DNA of 64,000 bases. Source: Ridgeia piscesae (taxonomy: Eukaryota > Annelida > Polychaeta > Sabellida > Siboglinidae). The notes beneath the pieces were generated by a model. The model saw only the letters and a program-made list of their open reading frames with translations. It did not search any database and had not been told where the DNA came from. The stretch lies in NCBI GenBank assembly GCA_025642075.2, contig JAODUO010000028.1:987001-1051000 (forward strand), read 5' to 3'. The translations under genes were made by a program, and so were the position numbers. Shown piece by piece: positions 56,525-64,000 of this stretch. Numbering within the stretch: the stretch's first letter is position 1; each line of letters begins with the position of its first letter.

Positions 56525-57636
56525 ACAAAGTCACACCAGATTACACAGATGATTGACTTTGAAAACACATTCGAGAACAGACAGCAGGCTGTAGTGTTGG
56601 GGGAGAGAGATCAAACTTCATGCCTGTGAACTCGGGAGTCCCCCAGGGATCAGTCGTCGGCCCGTGTCTCTTCCTTCTGTACATCAATGACCTACCCATA
56701 GGCATTGAATAAAAAATCCGACTGTTTGCTGATGACACCCTGTGTAGTAACACCATTAAAAACAAAGAGAACCAGAAAAAGCTGCAAAAAGATATTGACT
56801 CCCGAGCACCACATGGGAGAAACAGTGGTCCATGAGCTTCCATCCACAGAAATGCTACACGTTGAGTGCCACCCGAAAGAAAGAAAAAATGATACCGTCA
56901 TACCACCTACACGGACACATCCTGCAAAACGTCAGCACAGCAAAATAACTTGGCCTAAACGTACAGGATAACCTGAATTGGGGACTCCACATAGACACCA
57001 TCACCAATAAAGCGAACAAGACACTCGGCTTCCTCAGAAGAAACCTAAAAATCTGAAACAAGAAAAGAAAAGAAACAGCATATAAAGCCTTTGTCCTCCC
57101 AATCATGGAGTACTCGGCCACTGTCTGGGATCCACACTCTGCAAACATTATAAAAACAATAGAAAAAGTTCAACGCCGTGCAGCAAGATGGGTTACAAAT
57201 AGACACCACCAGACATCCTGCGTCAAGTCCATCATCGACTCTCTTGCCTGGCCCACACTCCAACAACGCCGTAAAAAGTCACCATTGATTCTGAATACCT
57301 ACCACAGCCAACAGAAACCAGATCAAGCCACAGAAAGAACAACACACACAGCTACAATATCCCCTACTGCAGGACACAGTACAAACATATGTCATTCTTC
57401 CCCCGGACCATCCTCGAATGGAACAGCATGCCCCAGGAAATAGTGGCAGCCAAGTCCCTGGACTGTTTCAAGTCCAGGCTTGCTGCCCACTTATAACCAG
57501 ACAGACCACCCCTCCCCTTCCCCCGTCTATGCCACCCACCCTTTCACTACATTTCAGAAGTGTCTACTGCAACCTCCACAAATCAGCATAATCATCACAA
57601 CATTGATGTTGGCTGATTAATAGAAGAAGAAGACAC
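56525..57636 (+). pseudogene. Non-LTR retrotransposon relic with reverse transcriptase core
   Basis: Reads [20 protein letters not shown] followed by LPIGIE, a stop, then IRLFADDTLC (FADD at 56724-56735), i.e. RT motifs 4-5. Further frames give WEKQWSMSFHP, NLNWGLHIDTITNKANKTLG, AYKAFVLPIMEYSATVWDPH and IEKVQRRAARWVTNR. Ends in TTAATAGAAGAAGAAGA, a (GAA)n-type 3' tail. At least three stops or frame breaks; 5'-truncated and inactive. Clade (Crack/L2/CR1-like) not certain. Confidence 0.85.
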
Positions 57637-57640
57637 AGAG

Positions 57641-57756
57641 GGGTCCCGGATGTTTCGGCCCAAAACAGTTTCGGCCCACCGAACTTCAAAGATTGCAGAA
57701 ACGGATGTTTCGGCCCAATGGGCCGAAACTGTTTTGGGCCGAAACACCCGGTTCCC
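57641..57756. mobile_element. 116-bp hairpin MITE-like element
   Basis: Arms of 38 bp (57641-57678 and 57719-57756) are near-perfect inverted repeats containing TGTTTCGGCCCAAAACAG and TTTCGGCCCA. A third CGGATGTTTCGGCCCA lies in the loop. Sits 5 bp after the (GAA)n tail region of the LINE relic. No clear target duplication. Confidence 0.75.
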
Positions 57757-57889
57757 ACATAGAGTCTATATTGCTGTGGAACTGTTTAAGACGGCGCACA
57801 CGACGACGGTAAGTCACCCATGATTCCACACAAAACAGGATACTTTGCCTGTCTCCGTTTATGATTACAGAATTGACGCCACATTAATT

Positions 57890-57960
57890 TGTTTGTTGCG
57901 CCTCTGAGCCTGAAATTTCAAGGATATATGCGCTATAGAAGTGTTACAATTATTATTATA
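57890..57960 (+). mobile_element. SINE tail fragment
   Basis: ATATGCGCTATAGAAGTG followed by TTACAATTATTATTATAAT, the usual tail of this SINE class; the head is not recognisable. Confidence 0.45.
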
Positions 57961-58024
57961 ATCAAGACGACATCTCCGTAAAGAGTACGCTCACTTTGCT
58001 GCTAGTCTGAGGCAATATTGGTAT

Positions 58025-58445
58025 TATACACGCTTGTGCAGTTTGCACTTGAAAGCAGCCTAAAAAGACAGAAGTTCTCTACCAGCCAGCTCCCCATAAC
58101 AACGAAATCGACAACAGGCTGTCCATGGCAAACTCCAGTCTTTTTCTGGCTGATTGCTAGTCCAGACTGTTGTGCTGGCTCCGCAAAACATGACGTCATT
58201 TGCTGCATGACGCATTGCGTGTTGGCGAAGTGTGACACATCGTCTGCAAACAACATCTCGCGTATAAGTTTTCCAATGTCTTCTGGTGAGCACGATGTTT
58301 GAATTCCACAGGTTGTCATGTGTTCGGAACCGTGTGTACACGCCGTCATAAAGATCTTCAGTGCCTTGCTGAAGCATCACTCAGAAGAAGATGACGAACA
58401 GTCAGTGTTGGAGCAAGGGTACAGCCCTGTTCACGCCGTTGGTTA
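58025..58445 (-). pseudogene. Second non-LTR reverse transcriptase relic, opposite strand
   Basis: On the - strand, frame-broken reading gives EQGCTLAPT, then DLYDGVYTRFRT, then IREMLFADDVSHFANTQ and GLAISQKKT. This is the RT palm with FADD and the LxISxKKT motif of CR1/RTE-like LINEs. It is a different family from the relic at 56525-57636 and is inactive. Confidence 0.75.
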
Positions 58446-58449
58446 CTAG

Positions 58450-59613
58450 GAAAGGTCTTGAGAGATCATTCTCATGTTTAACTTGTTCACACTATTTTTT
58501 GTGACACTGAATGATCATGATTATGAACCTTGATGAGTTCCACTTAGAAAGAAGATACCCTTAAGCCAAACAATTGGCAATTATCTAAACAGAACAAACC
58601 TAATATTACATACCTGACATGAACACGCGCGCATGAGAGGATAGACACACGCACATGTATACACACAAATGGACCAATGGGATACGTCCGGTAATTTAAG
58701 AGCACTCTAGTCATCCATTTTCTCATACATAAAATGAGATGTCCCTACGGTATACTCTAAGCCATGATTACCCATCTGCCGGATGCTCCAAGTCGTAATT
58801 AAAATGACTAACTAAATTACAAGAGTAATGAGCCGTACTCTGGCACGACCTAAGCCCGTCGGGGATAAGGAAACATTGTCCAAACTATGCCTAAGACTCC
58901 TGACACTCGATGATGTTTACTGCATTTATCTTTAGGTCCTTTCAGATGCGTGCTTGTTTCAAGGGGTATTCACAAACTAGCTAAGTTTGAGGTGTAACTG
59001 TTTGAATGCGCTACGTGTTATTTTGCCAACATAACCATAACCATAATATTGATTGATGATCACAATATGTGCTGTAAGTACATAAATTTCATAAGTATAT
59101 TTATACAAGCATACACATTATTATATCATGTTCACATACTATTATTAGCTTTTATAAAAATCAGCAATACATACAAACATGTGTACTTATAGTAATTATT
59201 GTTGTACAAAAAAAAAACAATCATATAATTTTTACAAATTGGGGTCGGTAGCTCCTATTAAGACAATGTCGCTGTCATAGGAGCCATCATAATTTCATGG
59301 TGAATAGTAATATGGTCTTTTAACAAAATCTCAGTTTAACTGACGTCGCTGTGTGTCGCTTGCGGGTCTGTGCAGAATATTCTGGCAGGGTCGTAATTAT
59401 GTTGTCCGCTGCAGGTTCAATCAATACAATTAACTTAGAGAGTAATTAGTCGCTGTGAACCGTATGCATAGAAGAATAGACGAACTCGAATCGGTTTGAT
59501 CCCGACCTGGACTGCAAGTACGCACGGAGCATGTTCAATGTTCAATCCCAATCCTTGTCCATGGCTGTATTAAGCAAGACAGATTTTCTTATTTAATGTT
59601 TACAGTGCGTTTA

Positions 59614-59616
<3 letters not shown>
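58450..59616. other. Intergenic, nothing recognised
   Basis: No coding or repeat signal that I can support. Confidence 0.5.
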
Positions 59617-59670
<54 letters not shown>

Positions 59671-59797
59671 CGTGTGCGTGTGCGTGTGCGTGTGCGTGTG
59701 CGTGTGCGTGTGCGTGTGCGTGTGCGTGTGCGTGTGCGTGTGCGTGTGCGTGTGCGTGTGCGTGTGCGTGTGCGCGTGCGCGTGCGCGTGCGCGTGC

Positions 59798-59830
<33 letters not shown>

Positions 59831-59831
59831 C
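59617..59831. repeat. (TG)n/(TGCG)n/(CG)-rich alternating tract, 215 bp
   Basis: Pure purine-pyrimidine alternation: TG units, then GTGTGC hexamers, then GCGCGT, then TG again. Z-DNA-prone. Open in several frames only because of composition. Confidence 0.97.
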
Positions 59832-60344
59832 ATGCTTGTCTGTTAATATACTATTCAGTGCTAAAGTATTGTTTCATTTCTATCAACGTCATTAACGACG
59901 CATCGGCAGAGGTGTCCAATTAAAAAAAAGTTACATTGATACGAGCATTGCAGGTTTTACTTCGGTTTTATTTCAGAATAGCAGAGGTTCTTACTGGCAA
60001 ATCGTACGCCTGGCACGCCTAAGACACGCCGGCAGCTGTTGTCTGATGAGACGGTTGACCGAGCCTACGGAGACACAGACACAACGGCAAGGGCAGCCGG
60101 CCCCTGCTTATTGTCGTCTCGGCCTATGTTTACAGATTTATGGTTTCCAGAGGAGAATTGGATCTGTTATTTCATCGCGGTACATCACTTGCCCTGCCAC
60201 ACGTAGAGGTCGTCTTCTCAAGATGGTGGACATCCGCGATAGACCGTCCTGGTTGGTGACACCACTTGCCACCAATCAAATGTAAGTTCCGGTGCTCCCT
60301 GTTTATGATCGCGGATTAGAATGATGCCGTTGTTTTGCTGACAG

Positions 60345-60457
60345 CGTCGGCTGACGGTACAGACTCTGCTTCAAGACACAGAAGTGATCTCAGACATTGG
60401 AACATCCATCGCCAGCCAAACAGATACGCTCACGAAGGATATAGAATTTACACAAAA
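60345..60457 (+). CDS. Candidate exon, unrecognised gene (helical segment)
   Basis: Flanked by acceptor TTTTGCTGACAG and donor GTAGGT, phase 0 in, phase 2 out. Encodes RRLTVQTLLQDTEVISDIGT followed by SIASQTDTLTKDIEFTQ, a polar, heptad-like segment that looks like an amphipathic helix. I do not recognise the protein; a Qb-SNARE-like helix is one thought. The next two candidate exons continue in matching phase. No clear upstream exon was found; an open frame at 60006-60179 (starting TPGTPKTRRQLLSDE) could be joined in phase 0 through a weak donor GTACAT. Confidence 0.4.
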
Positions 60458-60931
60458 GTAGGTTAACTGATTAACGGTAGCTACAGCAAACATAAAATGG
60501 TTAATTGTAATCATAATTCAATTGCCGCATTTTTCTAACACGAGGTCAAAGTTGATCGGTCGCCTGAGGGCACGTTGCTGACCGTGGGTTGCATTGTGTG
60601 TACTGCGTTTGCGCATTGGTGTTTTGCAAGCTCTTGCCGGTAGCTACTTTTCCCATGAAATACGGAATTCGTGAGCAGGTGTCCGTCCCGTATTGTTCCA
60701 TGTGGAAGGTGGCAACCCTACTATCGGGGCACACAGAGGTCTCCTCGTGGAAGAATAACGGGACAGGGAGGAGGGAAGTGCCACTGAAGAAGCAGCTTCA
60801 ATATCATCCAAGGACGGCTATAATGAAGTATTGTATAATGTATTTAAACATACAGTACAACTGTGCCACCAACCGACCTCCAGACAGTGCAGACCTTTGA
60901 CATGTGTGTAGTTGTGTGTGTTTATTGAAGT

Positions 60932-61228
60932 AGCGCAATGGAGCAGTGATTAAAGCTTCGAACTAACGATTAAGAGCTAGAATCTGGGTTCGAATCCTGT
61001 GCTGTCGGGTCAAACCGTAGACAATTTTTGTTAACCTAGTTCATTCAGTACCTGGACATAGTCAGAGGTGGATATTATTGTGAACGAATATTCTTCGCGT
61101 ATTAATTGCAGCGTAGCTGGATCCTTCCCACAGAATTCGAGACGATGTTCGATTGAACAGGGTCTGCCAGGGAGTAAAGTATAAAGCTCTTTGACCAATA
61201 CTGTGGATTGGATACTGCGCTATATAAA
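60932..61228 (+). mobile_element. tRNA-derived SINE, + strand copy
   Basis: Head AGTAGCGCAATGGAGCAGTG with A-box-like sequence and perfect-looking GGTTCGAATCC B box (60988-60998), tail TACTGCGCTATATAAAACG. Lies in the intron between two candidate exons. Confidence 0.75.
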
Positions 61229-61465
61229 ACGTACCTTTGCTTACCTTTTATTGATTCGTACTGCCAACGATAGATCAATAACAATATGTTGTTACTTACT
61301 GTTAGCGTTGTGTCTATCCAGCAGTATGGTATTTGTCATTGTACTGATTTACCTCATCAGCGACGCCCTTTTAATAATCAGGCATATCTTGTTGTTGTTG
61401 ACAATGACATCTACTGTAGACTGTGGTGAAAATGTAACATAGAATCACGCAGCCTTTCTTTGTAG

Positions 61466-61522
61466 ACTTTTGAAACGTCCTTTCCCAGTTGCTCGAGCGC
61501 TGACTGGCATCAGGAGACAGCT
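61466..61522 (+). CDS. Candidate exon, unrecognised gene (middle)
   Basis: Strong acceptor CCTTTCTTTGTAG; donor GTGAAA is mediocre. Starts with the third base of the Lys codon left open at 60457 and reads LLKRPFPVARALTGIRRQ plus a split Leu. Phase 2 on both sides. Short, so support is mainly the phase match and the acceptor. Confidence 0.3.
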
Positions 61523-61979
61523 GTGAAAGCTAGACGTGGTGCGTGGTATTTTAATATTCGTAAGTGAGCCGGATTAGTAGGCTGCTCTCGCGTCTGGGTG
61601 TGTCTGTCTTACCGCATAGTACTAATACAGTTTTCATTTGCGTCATCTTATCAGATTTCACGTCTGCCTAGGTGGCATATGATGCTTTCATATATCTACA
61701 GCAAAACGGACAAATTGTATTTTTGCTTTCGAAGGGAATGCATGTCGGAAGATAATAAAAATTCTTGTTTGTCTGACAGCTTATTAAGAAACGGCACATA
61801 ACTTCCTGCAAAATATACGCAAGGACAACACCGAGGATACCAGAGAACTGAGATCGTTTATGTCTGCAAAGTAGTTACTACACTTTCTGCAGCGTACACA
61901 AGATCTGTATAAGAAGTAGGGAAAACACATTATGCACATTATTTTAGCTATCATGGAATATTTACATAATAGTGTTAAT

Positions 61980-62006
61980 TATGTATAATATATGTATTAT
62001 ATTATA

Positions 62007-62075
<69 letters not shown>
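61980..62075. repeat. (TA)n microsatellite
   Basis: About 95 bp almost purely TA, ending 42 bp before the candidate terminal exon at 62117. Confidence 0.95.
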
Positions 62076-62076
<1 letters not shown>

Positions 62077-62116
62077 AATAGCAGTGATTGTCAGTTCGGT
62101 GTGACATAGAAGTCAG

Positions 62117-62282
62117 ACTCGGACGCTGCAATCTCGGCCGCGTCTACGGCAGACAGACACAGGCGACGGTGACGAGAAGGCAGCACTGGCAGATCTTTAT
62201 TATCCTCCTCTCAGTCTGTTGTGATCTTCTTCTATTTTCTCCCGTTTTCGGGCCAGTTTTGACAACTGATATCCAGTTTTGA
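62117..62282 (+). CDS. Candidate terminal exon, unrecognised gene (hydrophobic tail)
   Basis: Acceptor GAAGTCAG just after a long TA microsatellite; phase 2 in, TGA stop at 62280-62282. Encodes LGRCNLGRVYGRQTQATVTR, then RQHWQIFIILLSVCCDLLLF and SPVFGPVLTTDIQF. The hydrophobic run of about 20 residues near the end, after Arg-rich sequence, would suit a tail anchor. Whether it is expressed is unknown. Confidence 0.3.
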
Positions 62283-63055
62283 CAACGATCACTGGCGGCA
62301 GTCTCCCAGTTGGTATTATCATATCACGCTTAGTTGCAGTACTCTTCGTTACAAAGATATGGTCGGCCAATGGTGCGTGTCCCATATGGCAGTAACTCGA
62401 TAAAGTGCGTTTAATATTATATTAAAGCAACTAAAAAGAACCGTGTCAATGGTGCTATGCCTTTTGTATCTGGTCAAGCGACGCACTACTCTCTGAATGA
62501 ACATCTCTCGGATGAATTTATTATCCGGCTGTCACGGTGGTCATTTGTGTTGTGTTTGTGTTAATGTCAAGTAATTGAGACAATTCCCGAAAAGTACAGT
62601 GTAGCTTGGTGGACAAACTATTGCATTTATTAAATTGTTTTGTACCTGTTCTCACCCTATCGCAACGAAGCTGAGTTTGCCGCTCTACCGGCTAAAGTGC
62701 ACAGAGAGTCACGCGTACGGGAAACTGCTACGATTGCCTATTGAAATATGTATATACCGACCAACGATCATAGAAGTCAAGGAAGGTGCTAGCTATTTAC
62801 CAACTTTGCAAAAGTCAACATCGATCAATGAATCAATGCATTCTTAGAATGAAAGTGATATATACCTATATACAACATTGTGGTTCGTTGCGATTCAGTT
62901 AGTACAATTCTACAAGTATTCGACCCACTACTGTGTGTTCTGGAATTTAAAATCGCTATTTGTTGTTATGTATATTAATCGTGTAACTTACAGTTTTCGG
63001 TCCGTCGTAAATTGGACTTTTGTACTGGCTGGCTAACATAGAATGACAGTTAAGA
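62283..63055. other. Intergenic, nothing recognised
   Basis: No coding or repeat signal that I can support; possible 3' UTR of the candidate gene ending at 62282. Confidence 0.4.
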
Positions 63056-63064
63056 AGACGCACA

Positions 63065-63136
<72 letters not shown>

Positions 63137-63264
63137 CACACGCACGCACACACGCACGCACACACACCACACACACACGCACACACGCGCGCGCGCCCGC
63201 CAAAGTCGGAAAAACACACACGCACACGCGCACGCGCACGCCACGCGCACGCGCACGCACACCA
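63056..63264. repeat. (CGCA)n / CA-CG alternating tract
   Basis: About 17 CGCA units followed by mixed CA, CG and GCGCGCGC blocks. Coding-like frames here are artefacts. Confidence 0.97.
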
Positions 63265-63445
63265 CACGCTCACGATTAGTAGCTATGGAATCCTTTAGTT
63301 ATGAAACTGACATGTTGATGTACAGAGTACATATATTGCGTTCTTCACAAGAAAACGGGGAAAGCGGAAATTTGACAGGCGTCAGAAAACACATAATCTC
63401 ATTATCATCGCAATGTACGGCCGTCGTGGGAACGAATTTTGCGCT

Positions 63446-63738
63446 TAACCATTACAAAAAGACAGGGCGTGTTCTTATATGTTGCAGACTCCAGTCTGTC
63501 TGTTCAAAGCGCTTTACACTTGACTCCCCGGTATATCTACTCAATCAGACACCACCATGGCTTCTCCGGGAAGTATTCAGCCGCACTGCGATTAATGCGC
63601 ATAAACGGGTACACTCGCAGCTGAAGGAACTTGTGTGACACAGACTGAACACATTTGTCCACGGGTCGACACAAGACTCGGGTTCTTTCTACTCACAGCA
63701 GAGTCCGATATTCTAACCACTGTGCCCCTGCGCTCCAA
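63446..63738 (-). mobile_element. tRNA-derived SINE, decayed copy
   Basis: Shares TCAAAGCGCTTTACAC, CTCAATCAGACACCA, CTTCTCCGGGAAG, GCGATTAATGCGC and a tRNA-like head ending CCTGCGCTCC with the copy at 30346-30679. Confidence 0.75.
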
Positions 63739-64000
63739 CTATTTACATTGCACGCGTGTTAACACTTACTAAGTTATACACCCGGCTTAGTGGTATACAC
63801 AAGTTATGACAGGAAGATGAACAAACAACATGTGTGTGTTTTATATAATATTACATAACTGTATGGAGGTGACCGTCAACGCAATTTAGTACAAACAATG
63901 ATAAAAACCTAGTATGTGCGCCGAGCTGAACAAAACCCTGTATGTATTCGTAATCAGTGCTATTAGCAATATCACATACAACAATTGTTTACTAGTAGTA

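Noticed and set aside
59596..59923. Cys-Val and His-Thr repeat reading frames
   Set aside because: Translation of the TG/CG microsatellite.
60590..60750. Possible MITE end (TAGGGTTGCCACCTTCC on the reverse strand)
   Set aside because: Resembles common transposon ends, but no second end or duplication was found.
62956..63279. Ala-Cys-Val-Arg and Thr-His-Ala-Arg reading frames
   Set aside because: Translation of the CGCA microsatellite.

Overview
This is a stretch of animal nuclear genome: AT-rich, with long spliceosomal introns with GT-AG ends, phase-matched exons, tRNA-derived SINEs, non-LTR retrotransposon and hAT relics, MITE-like elements and many minisatellites. No bacterial operon, plasmid or phage features are present. 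The two clear genes and the repeat content suggest a marine invertebrate (mollusc, annelid, brachiopod or invertebrate deuterostome); the species cannot be fixed from the sequence alone.

Layout. (1) 1-8644: intergenic or 5' flank, full of repeats (GGCAG pentamer array, a LINE 3' end, a hAT transposase relic, a fold-back element with a telomere-like core). (2) 8645-42905, + strand: a complete CDC2-like (LAMMER/Doa) protein kinase gene, 13 coding positions spread over 33 kb. The main form predicts 500 aa: an Arg/Ser/His/Asp-rich N-terminus and a full kinase domain. Two extra exons widen its output: a phase-compatible alternative 5' coding exon with PPKE/M repeats (21898-22344) that would replace the RS region, and a duplicated exon pair (38688-38772 and 39282-39372) whose phases allow exactly one to be used. 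Two intronic minisatellites (41-bp and 50-bp units) run right up to 3' splice sites of this gene; the first is free of AG dinucleotides over about 1.57 kb. (3) 42906-51348: repeat-rich space between two convergent genes, with a 29-bp minisatellite. (4) 51349-55398, - strand: a complete six-exon tetraspanin gene (248 aa, TSPAN4/9-like, all introns phase 0), with a 45/54-bp minisatellite in its last intron. (5) 56500-58450: two relic non-LTR reverse transcriptases on opposite strands, with a 116-bp hairpin element between. (6) 59600-64000: long TG/CG and CA/CG tracts, two SINEs, and three phase-compatible candidate exons (60345-62282, + strand) that could form the 3' end of an unrecognised coiled-coil protein with a hydrophobic tail.

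Function. The kinase would be expected to phosphorylate SR splicing factors in the nucleus; the tetraspanin is a four-pass membrane organiser. They are tail-to-tail neighbours and nothing suggests a shared pathway. The most noteworthy content is the regulatory architecture of the kinase gene: mutually exclusive exons in the CLK-specific insert, an alternative N-terminus, and splice-acceptor-linked minisatellites, in a gene family that itself regulates splicing.
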